Source of the DNA: a virus
Virus record (IMG/VR): IMGVR_UViG_3300033149_001807
Span: 1-20,975 of that record
DNA: 20,975 nucleotides
Direction: 5' to 3' (one strand)
Shown here: positions 1 to 6,076 of the stretch, piece by piece
Position numbering within the stretch: the first letter of the stretch is position 1
Layout: each line of letters opens with the position of its first letter
Translations under genes and position numbers: made by a program
Notes under the pieces: model-generated
The model's database searches: none
What the model saw: the letters and a program-made list of their open reading frames with translations, nothing else
Told to the model about the DNA's origin: nothing

Positions 1-2
1 AG

Positions 3-719
3 GTGACGAAGAAGCCGGTCCCGGCAAAGCCTCGCCAGAAGAGGAAGCAGTCACGGAAGAGGACATACCAGCGCAACAGTGCCGCGCCGAAAATCGCTGC
101 GAGCGTTGGCACGCCGAGCAAATTTAATCCCGCGAAGGTCCTCGAGAACGGAACTGAAGAACGATTCTGCCAGGAGTGTCTGGTGCAGCCGAATCCCACG
201 CAAGCATACATCTCCGCGAACCCAAAGGTGACGTACGGATCCGCGGGAGTGATGTCGACACGATTGTTAAAGAAAGTTAAGGTTTGTCAGCGGATCGCGT
301 TTCTTCTCAGCAAGTCAGCCGACAAGACGATCATGAACAAGCGCGAAGCGATGAGGATCCTCACGCAGCGCGCGCGCGCGGACATGGCTGACTATGCTCA
401 CTGCGATGCCCAGGGCGCCAAGTTTGTTAAGTTCGATACGGAGGTACCGAATACCAAGGCAGTTGCCGAGATCACGACGAAGACGATCAACAGGGGCAGT
501 GGAGAGAGCGCTGAAACGGCCATCTTCACGAAGCTCAAGCTGCAGGATGGAGAGCGCGCGATCGACAAGCTGGCGAAGATGCTGGGTTGGTACACGGCCC
601 AGGAGTACGATCACCTGATTAAGGGTCAGCTGACGATTGCTGACCTGGTTGAAGCTGCGAGTGATCGTGGCCGCGGCAAGCCACCAGAGGCTCGAGGCGA
701 GAAGGATGCTTACGGTTAA
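3..719 (+). CDS. terS: Terminase small subunit
   Basis: This 238-residue protein is the likely DNA-recognition subunit of the packaging terminase, which binds the viral genome and brings it to the large subunit. The first 40 residues are rich in Lys and Arg. Residues about 52-100 carry the pattern usual in this family: an FCQECLV segment, then QAYISANPKVTYGSAG, then a LLKKVKVCQRIA helix, which fits a helix-turn-helix unit. An RADMADY segment after it is also typical. The C-terminal third is helical and probably mediates oligomers and contact with TerL. The start is GTG at position 3, so the ribosome site lies outside the window and the true start could be further upstream. TerL is 5.8 kb downstream, which is an unusual separation. 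The assignment rests on family pattern and the presence of TerL in the same genome; a general phage DNA-binding protein is the alternative. Confidence 0.82.
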   Translation: MTKKPVPAKPRQKRKQSRKRTYQRNSAAPKIAASVGTPSKFNPAKVLENGTEERFCQECLVQPNPTQAYISANPKVTYGSAGVMSTRLLKKVKVCQRIAFLLSKSADKTIMNKREAMRILTQRARADMADYAHCDAQGAKFVKFDTEVPNTKAVAEITTKTINRGSGESAETAIFTKLKLQDGERAIDKLAKMLGWYTAQEYDHLIKGQLTIADLVEAASDRGRGKPPEARGEKDAYG

Positions 720-739
720 TAACAGGAAGGAACTCAGAG

Positions 740-1138
740 ATGGAAGTATTAAAGACGCTTGAAGATGGACGTGTCCTGGTGATGGCGACTCGCGAAGAGG
801 TAATGGAGTTCACGGAAAACAGGATGAAGCTCACCAAGATGAAGGACCTCCTCCTTGACAATATGCAGCTGAGTTCTGCGGGTGGTGCCGGGACGGCGAA
901 GAAGCCGCGGCGCACTCCCCGCGGCCGGAAGCTGAAGCAGAAGCCAGTGAAGATCGATTTCAGGAAGAATGCCGAGAAGCTTCCTGCTGATGCTCCGCTG
1001 TGTAGTGTCTGTAAAGCGCCGTTCGAGCGGACGAAGCACAAACAGATCAAGTGTCCGCTGGCGCCCAGAAATCGTTTGCTGGAAAGAAGAAGGGTGAACC
1101 CAATACTGTTGGATCCTATACGATCAGTAAGGCTCTGA
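740..1138 (+). CDS. Small basic protein with half zinc-knuckle; possibly the 5' part of a frameshifted gene
   Basis: I do not recognise this 132-residue protein. It begins with a short helical region, followed by a Lys/Arg/Pro-rich linker (AKKPRRTPRGRKLKQK), then LCSVCK and KCP, which look like three of the four cysteines of a zinc ribbon. After that the sequence becomes Arg/Leu-rich and unlike a zinc ribbon. In this stretch it overlaps the next reading frame by 88 bases. The start ATG has a good AGGAAGGAA ribosome site eight bases upstream. The missing last cysteine at the point of overlap suggests that this frame and the next may be one protein of about 275 residues, joined by a minus-one frame change or broken by a sequencing indel. 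A nucleic-acid-binding role is inferred only from charge and cysteines. Confidence 0.6.
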   Translation: MEVLKTLEDGRVLVMATREEVMEFTENRMKLTKMKDLLLDNMQLSSAGGAGTAKKPRRTPRGRKLKQKPVKIDFRKNAEKLPADAPLCSVCKAPFERTKHKQIKCPLAPRNRLLERRRVNPILLDPIRSVRL

Positions 1139-1566
1139 GGCTCAATGAAGGCGACTCCCTAAAGAACAAGGTCTTGGCTATCCTGCGAGCCTCGATCGAT
1201 CCTCTGGCGACCAATCAGATCGTTGAGATTCTCGAGAGGAGGGGCCACGAGTTCAAATCCGCGAATCCAACAAATGCCATGGGGATCCTGATGCTCTCGA
1301 ATCTGGACCTGTTCGATAAGGCTGGCAAGGATGGGCCCCGTACACTCTGGAAGCCGAAGGAATCGAAGCCGCATGTCGTAGCTGATGGTGATTATGCTTG
1401 TCACAATCCAATGTGTGAGCGCACGGTCAGCCAGGAAGATACGTTCTGTCCAGATTGTAAGGCTGCACACAAGAGTTTGTCCCACATTGACCGGATCCGG
1501 ATGGAGGAGCGGATGCGCAAGGTCCGGAATGGCGAGATGAGTATTGATGAGGGGAAGGCGTGGTGA
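1051..1566 (+). CDS. Winged-helix protein with C-terminal zinc ribbon
   Basis: This frame encodes 171 residues from a GTG. Residues about 20-105 look like a winged helix: helices around SLKNKVLAILRASID and TNQIVEILERRG, then AMGILMLSNLDLFDK and a TLWKP wing. Residues about 117-139 hold a CX4C and CPDC pair, a plausible zinc ribbon. The C-terminus is a charged helix. Together these suggest a DNA-binding regulator, but no exact family is recognised. The GTG start at 1051 has no convincing ribosome site, and the frame is open back to 1015, so translation may enter from the upstream frame by a minus-one shift. The stop overlaps the next ATG (TGATG), so the downstream gene is probably translationally coupled. 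Confidence 0.68.
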   Translation: MSAGAQKSFAGKKKGEPNTVGSYTISKALRLNEGDSLKNKVLAILRASIDPLATNQIVEILERRGHEFKSANPTNAMGILMLSNLDLFDKAGKDGPRTLWKPKESKPHVVADGDYACHNPMCERTVSQEDTFCPDCKAAHKSLSHIDRIRMEERMRKVRNGEMSIDEGKAW

Positions 1567-2231
1567 TGGTAGTTAAAAAGAGAAGCGAAGGCGACGTTGT
1601 AGAGGTTTTCGACAGGTCTCTCTACGTGGATGACAAGACGACTCCTCTCTCCGTGACAATGAAGAAGGCAACCGTTGTAAAAGTATACGGCGCCATGAGG
1701 GATACATGCGATGTCCGCTTTGAGCATGATGGTAGAATCTCGCACGGACATTTCATGTGGGGTGTTCACGACATTAACCATCTGCTCTATAAGGCGCACG
1801 AAGTCAAGGTAGAGGAAGAAGCGATAGCGGAGCTGACGGATATGAATAAGCCGACAGACAACACGTTTCTTAAGCTGTGGTGTACGATCTACTACAAGCG
1901 CCTGCTGAAATTATTCAGGGAGGATCCTAAACCAAAGGAATTGTCCGACGCTGATTTCGAGTTTGAGTATGTAGACATGGAACAAGCCCCGACGAGGGAC
2001 AGAAAAGGGAGAGACATGAGAGCTGAACCAATTAAGCGGGACATGGAGTTTACCTGGAAGATAAAGCTGCTGCTTGCGATCGTGATAGCGGGGATCCTGA
2101 CGCTTGGCGTCCTCGCGTGGGTGTATGAGAAGAGCTTGGCATGGAAGCTACTGTACGAGCCGAAGGTCCAGGAGCGATTTGTTGAGCTTGATGATCGTCT
2201 GATAGAACTCGAAGACAAACTGGGAATGTAA
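1566..2231 (+). CDS. Single-span membrane protein, function unknown
   Basis: The product is 221 residues. I chose ATG 1566 over the two GTG codons just before it because it overlaps the previous stop and sits eight bases after GGGGAAGG. Residues 1-150 are soluble and mixed in charge, with no motif I recognise. Residues about 166-187 (IKLLLAIVIAGILTLGVLAW) form one transmembrane helix, and the last 25 residues are an acidic helix with heptad-like Leu/Val spacing. An in-frame ATG at 2016, preceded by AAGGGAG, would give a 71-residue product made almost only of the membrane helix and the coiled tail. The protein could be an inner-membrane anchor or belong to a lysis module, but no endolysin or spanin neighbour is visible, so no function is assigned. 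Confidence 0.72.
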   Translation: MVVKKRSEGDVVEVFDRSLYVDDKTTPLSVTMKKATVVKVYGAMRDTCDVRFEHDGRISHGHFMWGVHDINHLLYKAHEVKVEEEAIAELTDMNKPTDNTFLKLWCTIYYKRLLKLFREDPKPKELSDADFEFEYVDMEQAPTRDRKGRDMRAEPIKRDMEFTWKIKLLLAIVIAGILTLGVLAWVYEKSLAWKLLYEPKVQERFVELDDRLIELEDKLGM

Positions 2232-2249
2232 ACAGAAAGGTGGAGTGGT

Positions 2250-2855
2250 ATGAAGATGTTGGTAATGCAGACGGGCAATTATGGGACGACAGAGCAATAT
2301 CACGGTAAAAATAAGCCCGAGTTTCCAACCATACGCGGCGATGGCATGGTGGACTGGGAGAAAGAGAATCTACCCCCTAATCGGACGATAGCGTGTGTTC
2401 TCATCCCGTCCCCCGACGAGAGTTACGAGATCGTGCCCGAGGACGAGAAGAAGGGCGAGAAGCCTCTTGGGCTGAGGTCGAAATGTCTTTGCCTTCGCGA
2501 ATGGAACGACAGTAATCACACCCCCGTATGGGATCCGCAGCTGGTCTACGCCAGGCCGATCTTGAAGAAGAAGATAGGGCCGCCTGAAGGCTACGAACTT
2601 GTTCCGGATGACGAGAAACGAGGGGCGAAGAGAGTAGGGATGATGTACATGAGCCAGAAGGATGGAATATGGCACCCAGCTATGCCGGGAGAGCCCTTTA
2701 CTTCTTCTTTCGACTACGCCAGGCCGATCAAGAAGGAGTCTGGCCTCACGGCGCACCAGGAGAAGATTCGTGATAAGTCGAAAGAGTTGGTGGAGCTACT
2801 GGATTTGCCAGCGGAGAGTATTATACTTATGAATCGTCGTGAACGTGACGAGTAG
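2250..2855 (+). CDS. Protein with two tandem ~56-residue repeats
   Basis: This is a 201-residue soluble protein of unknown function with a clear internal duplication. Residues 58-104 and 114-160 align: SYEIVPEDEKKGEKPLG matches GYELVPDDEKRGAKRVG, each is followed by a Trp region, and each closes with YARPI. The spacing between copies is 56 residues. A helical tail (LTAHQEKIRDKSKELVELLDL) follows. The ribosome site AGGTGGAG precedes the ATG. The last codons and the stop run into tRNA-Asn, with ten bases shared. The repeat opening resembles the GYELV ending of the conserved phage protein at 9345-9647, so a shared small fold is possible. Duplicated small beta domains often bind a ligand or partner twice, but that is only inference here. 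Confidence 0.8.
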   Translation: MKMLVMQTGNYGTTEQYHGKNKPEFPTIRGDGMVDWEKENLPPNRTIACVLIPSPDESYEIVPEDEKKGEKPLGLRSKCLCLREWNDSNHTPVWDPQLVYARPILKKKIGPPEGYELVPDDEKRGAKRVGMMYMSQKDGIWHPAMPGEPFTSSFDYARPIKKESGLTAHQEKIRDKSKELVELLDLPAESIILMNRRERDE

Positions 2856-2920
2856 CTCAATGGTAGAGCATCTGGTTGTTACCCAGGTGGTTGCTGGTTC
2901 GAGTCCAGCCTCGTCAGCCA
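2846..2920 (+). tRNA. tRNA-Asn (anticodon GTT)
   Basis: A full cloverleaf can be drawn. The acceptor arms TGACGAG (2846-2852) and CTCGTCA pair in seven positions. The D-arm is GCTC/GAGC. The anticodon stem is TCTGG with CCAGG and closes with one T-G wobble. The loop TTGTTAC gives anticodon GTT. The T-arm is GCTGG, TTCGAGT, CCAGC, and the CCA end is encoded. Its first ten bases are also the end of the preceding protein gene, whose TAG stop lies at tRNA positions 8-10. Phage tRNAs usually supplement codon supply or replace host tRNAs cut by defence nucleases. Confidence 0.95.
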
Positions 2921-2938
2921 GGAAGGAATGAAAAGATC

Positions 2939-3505
2939 ATGAGATGTAGAGCACCATTTCCGGAGGAGTTCAAGAGTCTGTATTCAGACGACCTTGGCGG
3001 CATCGTGCGCGTTGATGTAGTTGTTGATATGAGCGTCAGGAATCTTTGTGTGAAGCCGTACCCAGGACGCAAGAAGGGTTGCCCTAACTTCGCATGTGAC
3101 AGACATCCGGACTGTCCCCCGCACTCATTGCCAATAGATCATACGATAGATCTATCAGGTACCTGCTTCGCCGCATATGAGCGGTACGACCTTGAAGCGC
3201 ACGAAGCGCGGTTCAGGGCAAACAACCCGGGCAAGGAATGGACGAAGAAACAAGCTCGTAATTTGCTGCATTGGCAGCAGGGCTGTACGAATCGTGCGAT
3301 TAATAGGGCTCAGAGATTTATTGACAAGGCCTGCTCTTGGGGAGGTTACTCTGCCGTAGTTGTCAAAGTCCCCGAAGGGCACGGGGTCCAGGTATTTGAG
3401 ACGATGGCCGCAGCTGGCGTTATTCTTGAGAGGCCCATCGATAGGTGGGTGCATAAGGTAGTTTTGATCGGATTCCCGATCTACAACTCACAAAAGGAAG
3501 GATAG
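2939..3505 (+). CDS. Cysteine-rich putative metal-binding protein
   Basis: This 188-residue protein is Cys-rich in its first half: C3, C37, C48, C53, C59 and C76, with a GCPNFACDRHPDCPPHS segment recalling predicted metal-binding families such as DUF2284, where a CPP motif takes part in metal or Fe-S binding. That family link is from memory of motif shape and is tentative. The C-terminal half (about 120-183) is an alpha/beta segment with no motif I know. I chose ATG 2939 because GGAAGGA lies 11 bases upstream; longer in-frame starts fall inside tRNA-Asn. It is separated by two bases from the acyl carrier protein gene, so the two are probably co-translated, and it could act on or with that carrier. 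Confidence 0.75.
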   Translation: MRCRAPFPEEFKSLYSDDLGGIVRVDVVVDMSVRNLCVKPYPGRKKGCPNFACDRHPDCPPHSLPIDHTIDLSGTCFAAYERYDLEAHEARFRANNPGKEWTKKQARNLLHWQQGCTNRAINRAQRFIDKACSWGGYSAVVVKVPEGHGVQVFETMAAAGVILERPIDRWVHKVVLIGFPIYNSQKEG

Positions 3506-3507
3506 AT

Positions 3508-3747
3508 ATGAGTACAATAGCCGAGAGAGTGAGCGAATGTATTGTTGATCAGCTGGGGGTTATCCCGGATCAGATGAAGCCGGAGACCAGGCTCGCGGAG
3601 GACCTGGCAGCGGATTCCCTGGACCTGGTGGAGCTGGTAATGGCGCTTGAGACCGAGTTTGCCATTGAGATCGCGGACGAGGACGCCGAGAAGCTTAAGA
3701 CCGTGAAGGACGTGACGGACTGGCTGGAGAAAGCCGGGGTGGAATGA
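3508..3747 (+). CDS. acpP: Acyl carrier protein
   Basis: This 79-residue acidic protein has the length and pattern of a type II acyl carrier protein. Bacterial ACPs carry acyl or other carboxylate groups as thioesters on a phosphopantetheine arm attached by the host transferase. The DSLD motif is present, with Ser37 as the attachment site, followed by the recognition helix LVELVMALE. Helix I (IAERVSECIVDQLGV) and helix IV (TVKDVTDWLEKAG) are also in place, so the protein looks functional. A ribosome site AAGGA precedes the ATG. The TGA stop overlaps the next ATG (ATGA). Phages rarely carry ACPs. No acyltransferase or ketosynthase is seen in the window, so the cargo is unknown. The surrounding cysteine-rich and Gp37/Gp68-like genes are candidate partners. 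Confidence 0.95.
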   Translation: MSTIAERVSECIVDQLGVIPDQMKPETRLAEDLAADSLDLVELVMALETEFAIEIADEDAEKLKTVKDVTDWLEKAGVE

Positions 3748-4073
3748 CAACGATCACCCAGGCTATAGAATCCATGCCGGAAGCTGAATGGGAGTTAAGG
3801 AAACTGCTTTGGGAAGAGCATGCGTGTCCCCTGAAATATGGTGACGATGGAGAGCGCCAGTGCGCATCGTGCCGGATAGATTTCGTCCGTGATCCTGTTT
3901 CTGTGATTAAGGCCAGGACCCAAGAACGCAACGAGACAAGAATGGTTGAATATCTGAATAGCAGGAAAGCCCCGATCCGGATGGAGTGTTCTGAGTGCGG
4001 GATTGAATCCACTGAAGATGAATGTCCAGAGTGTGGGGCGAAGACTGAGCCTGTCGACAGGGATGGGATCTAA
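3744..4073 (+). CDS. Double zinc-ribbon protein
   Basis: This gene encodes 109 residues starting at an ATG that overlaps the ACP stop by four bases, so translation is likely coupled to the carrier gene. Cysteines C28, C40 and C43 form a first cluster (ACPLKY, then CASC), possibly completed by H26. C82, C85, C94 and C97 form a clean second zinc ribbon (CSECGIESTEDECPECG). Between them lies a charged helix. Zinc ribbons of this kind bind nucleic acid or proteins; nothing visible says which. It is not a family I can name. Confidence 0.78.
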   Translation: MTTITQAIESMPEAEWELRKLLWEEHACPLKYGDDGERQCASCRIDFVRDPVSVIKARTQERNETRMVEYLNSRKAPIRMECSECGIESTEDECPECGAKTEPVDRDGI

Positions 4074-4294
4074 TGGGAAATATGTATACTTTTGTAGTTG
4101 ATCAGACGATACACAGAAATGAATCAATGGATACGAAGATCTGGGGTCCTTTCGGAGATAGGGCGGAAGCTGAGGCCTGGGCCGAGAAGGAACGTAAATC
4201 CCAGCGTCGTCTATTTGCCTCATGTAGTGATCGGCCGGCTACATGCGATTGGGAAGTGCGACCACTGCGTGATCCAGACAGCAACCAGAGATAA
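4073..4294 (+). CDS. Small hypothetical protein
   Basis: This encodes 73 residues with no recognised domain. The ATG overlaps the preceding TAA by one base (TAATG), so translation is probably coupled. The sequence suggests a beta strand (MYTFVVDQTI), a loop ending in WGPFGDRAEAEAWAEKE with a helix, and a final strand (CDWEVRPLRDP). This order is like small phage proteins with a ferredoxin-like or DUF-type fold that pair a WGPF segment with an AEAWA helix. The function is unknown. It ends two bases before the Gp37/Gp68-like gene. Confidence 0.65.
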   Translation: MGNMYTFVVDQTIHRNESMDTKIWGPFGDRAEAEAWAEKERKSQRRLFASCSDRPATCDWEVRPLRDPDSNQR

Positions 4295-4296
4295 TA

Positions 4297-4971
4297 ATGA
4301 GTAACATGTACGACAACGCGAAGACCTGGAATCCATTCAAGGGCTGTGAGTTCGACTGCTCGTACTGTCGGCCGAGCTTCCAGGCCCAGGCGAAGCGGCA
4401 GAGGAAGAACTGTGAGAAGTGCTATACCTACGAGCCACACATGCACCGGGACAGAATAAGCAATATCCCCCAGGCGGAGATTGTGTTTGCTTGCGGGAAC
4501 GGCGACATAGCCTTCTGTTCCAGCTTTTGGATCCTTGCGATGTTCGAGGAGGTGCGTCAGCGGCCGCAGCAGACATTCTACTTCCAGACAAAGATGCCCT
4601 CTTGCCTGAATGGACTTGATATACCTGACAACGTGATCCTGGTGACGACACTTGAGACGAACCGCGACAACGGATACACTGAGGCTGTTTCTGCGATCGC
4701 CCCGCTGCCCACTGAAAGGTATGAGCAGTTCAAGGCCCTGAAGCATCCTCGGAAGGTTGTCACGATTGAGCCGATCATGGAGTTTGATGAGGAGACGTTC
4801 GATCCTATGATCCGAGCACTGCGGCCCGAGTACGTCTGGGTTGGATACAACAGTCGACCGAAGCAGGTGCAGTTGCCTGAGCCGAGCCTGGCGAAGACAA
4901 TGATTCTAATTCACCGGCTGCAGGACCATGGGATTTCAGTGAAGCTGAAAACAATGCGGGAGAAACAGTAA
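4297..4971 (+). CDS. Gp37/Gp68-like (DUF5131-type) CX3CX2C protein
   Basis: The 224-residue product opens with TWNPFKGCEFDCSYC. This matches the N-terminal signature of the phage Gp37/Gp68 family, in which a TWNP-x2-GC motif carries a CX3CX2C triplet (C17, C21, C24) like the cluster-binding site of radical SAM enzymes. A second pair C39 and C42 follows. Downstream, FACGNGDIAF, FYFQTKMP, VILVTTLETN, KVVTIEPIMEF and YVWVGYNS are strand-end motifs expected of a partial TIM barrel with SAM-binding residues. The biochemical reaction of this family is not established as far as I know. The ribosome site is weak (CAGAGA), and the gene lies two bases after its neighbour in the same co-translated string that includes the ACP. 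A link between the two is an inference from position only. Confidence 0.85.
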   Translation: MSNMYDNAKTWNPFKGCEFDCSYCRPSFQAQAKRQRKNCEKCYTYEPHMHRDRISNIPQAEIVFACGNGDIAFCSSFWILAMFEEVRQRPQQTFYFQTKMPSCLNGLDIPDNVILVTTLETNRDNGYTEAVSAIAPLPTERYEQFKALKHPRKVVTIEPIMEFDEETFDPMIRALRPEYVWVGYNSRPKQVQLPEPSLAKTMILIHRLQDHGISVKLKTMREKQ

Positions 4972-4973
4972 GG

Positions 4974-5129
4974 ATGAAACCAGAAGAAAACGACAAATGT
5001 GATGAGTGCGCACTCAAGGCTCTCAAGAGGACGGTATACTGTATATTGCATTGTAATAATTATGACAAATTTGAGCCTAAAGATTCTCCACAACTTACGA
5101 TAGAACATGAAATTAAACATACCACATAA
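4974..5129 (+). CDS. Short cysteine-pair protein (51 residues)
   Basis: This short frame begins at an ATG two bases after the previous stop, with GGGAG eleven bases upstream. The product holds CDEC near residue 9 and CILHC near residue 23, a possible small zinc-binding hairpin, then a polar tail. The A+T content rises in its second half compared with neighbouring genes. It overlaps the next frame by 23 bases. It is probably real given spacing and the cysteine pairs, but its size makes this uncertain. Confidence 0.5.
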   Translation: MKPEENDKCDECALKALKRTVYCILHCNNYDKFEPKDSPQLTIEHEIKHTT

Positions 5130-5295
5130 GCTGAGGGCCGAGCGGATCCGTAGAAGCATGAGGCCATTAAGAGCTTCTGATTTCGAGGGCGGCCGGATTG
5201 GTGAGATTAATTCATTCAGATTTATTGAGAGAATAAGATTCATGGATAAACGGCAGCGCAGGCGTTACAAGCGCCGATGTGCAGAAAGGAAATAG
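5107..5295 (+). CDS. Small highly basic protein
   Basis: A 62-residue Arg/Lys-rich protein (for example RAERIRRSMRPLR and KRQRRRYKRRCAERK). Such charge suggests RNA or DNA binding. The ATG has no clear ribosome site, and the frame overlaps the end of the preceding short gene by 23 bases. The stop lies two bases before the next start, in keeping with the tight packing around it. No family is recognised. Confidence 0.55.
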   Translation: MKLNIPHKLRAERIRRSMRPLRASDFEGGRIGEINSFRFIERIRFMDKRQRRRYKRRCAERK

Positions 5296-5297
5296 TT

Positions 5298-5804
5298 ATG
5301 AACGGAGCAGACATAATAAGCGCCGAGAGAGAACGGCAGATCCACGAAGAGGGCTATTCTGCGGGACACGATGCGGCGCACGACTACAAGGACCTCCTCG
5401 ATGCCGCTTCCTGTTATCTGTGGTCAGCACAACAAGGGCCAGACGGTCACAAGGAACTCGAAGCGCCAGCACAATGGCCGTGGGATAAGGAATACTGGAA
5501 ACCGAAAACACGGTTTCACGATATGAAGCGTTGCGGTGCGCTAGTTGCAGCAGCCCTTGATCGGTTCCTGGACCAACACGCAGAGGAACATACTGAGCAA
5601 GAGCCCGATGGCCGGGGAACGGATACCAATAAATTCTTATTGGATCAGAACTTCGACCTGAGGGAGCAGCGCAGGGTATTGAACGATAGGGTTGCGGCGG
5701 TGGAGAAAGCCCTGGAGGGCCGAGCGGCTGCCATCATCGAGACAATGTCTGAGAAGCAGATGGGGGAAGCTGGCTGGGTGCGACCTCATAGAATGGGCGG
5801 ATAA
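5298..5804 (+). CDS. MazG-like phage protein (possible dNTP pyrophosphohydrolase fold)
   Basis: This 168-residue protein begins with AERERQIHEEGYSAGHD and continues with an AA-rich helix and WPWDKEYWKPK (residues 60-70), then DMKRCGALVAAALDRF. This order is well known in small phage proteins that resemble the all-alpha MazG/dATP-dGTP diphosphohydrolase group, where acidic helices bind Mg-dNTP. Whether it is enzymatically active cannot be told by eye. Residues about 108-160 form a separate, probably coiled-coil, helical extension. I chose ATG 5298 because AAAGGA sits just upstream; an earlier in-frame ATG at 5277 has no site. It is followed by the longest non-coding stretch of the window. Confidence 0.7.
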   Translation: MNGADIISAERERQIHEEGYSAGHDAAHDYKDLLDAASCYLWSAQQGPDGHKELEAPAQWPWDKEYWKPKTRFHDMKRCGALVAAALDRFLDQHAEEHTEQEPDGRGTDTNKFLLDQNFDLREQRRVLNDRVAAVEKALEGRAAAIIETMSEKQMGEAGWVRPHRMGG

Positions 5805-5811
5805 TGCAAAG

Positions 5812-5897
5812 ATTTCGGGAGGGGTTGTTGAATAAGAATAGTTCGGTCTCATTAATCGCTAAATCGTTCGGGTGTTCCGAGCGTCCAGCCCCTCTCG
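5812..5897 (+). ncRNA. Structured RNA element, copy A
   Basis: Opening GATTT is followed by CGGGAGGGGTTG (5816-5827), which pairs with CAGCCCCTCTCG (5886-5897) in 12 positions, including G-T wobbles. Inside, just before the 3' arm, CGTTCGG and CCGAGCG form a seven-pair stem with loop GTGTT (5865-5883), followed by TC. Copy B 5 bases later has the same plan with different bases at paired positions, which is strong evidence for RNA structure. The strand is assumed from the surrounding genes. I match it to no family I know. Confidence 0.65.
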
Positions 5898-5901
5898 TTT
5901 T

Positions 5902-6054
5902 GATTTCGGTAAGAGCTGATGAAAAACAGTAGGGATAATGGTGAAGCTGAAGAAGAAGCGAACGAGCGAAAGCACGGGAGTCTTGGTTGGAGGCATAACG
6001 TTGCCCTGAGTAATATCTATTCGTCTGGGAGTTCCAGGCGTCCAGCTCTTACCG
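5902..6054 (+). ncRNA. Structured RNA element, copy B
   Basis: GATTT opens this copy also. CGGTAAGAGCTG (5907-5918) pairs perfectly with CAGCTCTTACCG (6043-6054). CGTCTGG and CCAGGCG form the same seven-pair inner stem as in copy A, here with loop GAGTT (6022-6040), again followed by TC. The interior is about 67 bases longer than in copy A and contains a 23-codon frame at 5938-6009. The element ends 22 bases before the start of the next gene, with a strong ribosome site (AAAAAAGGAG) between, so it could also act in cis as a leader. It could equally be a small trans-acting RNA. Confidence 0.65.
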
Positions 6055-6076
6055 ATACTAAAAAAGGAGAGATGAT

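Noticed and set aside
2876-2938. Longer start for the cysteine-rich gene beginning inside tRNA-Asn
   Set aside because: It would use a TTG within the tRNA, and GGAAGGA fits the ATG at 2939.
5902-6054. Hammerhead ribozyme in RNA copy B (CTGATGA at 5916, CGAAA at 5967, GTC before the 3' arm)
   Set aside because: The bases CTG are paired in the outer stem, the position after GAAA does not pair with the base before the cleavage triplet, and copy A has TTGTTGA in place of the core.
5902-6054. tmRNA-like gene because of a short frame inside a structured RNA
   Set aside because: No tRNA-like end with T-loop and CCA and no ALAA-type tag is present.
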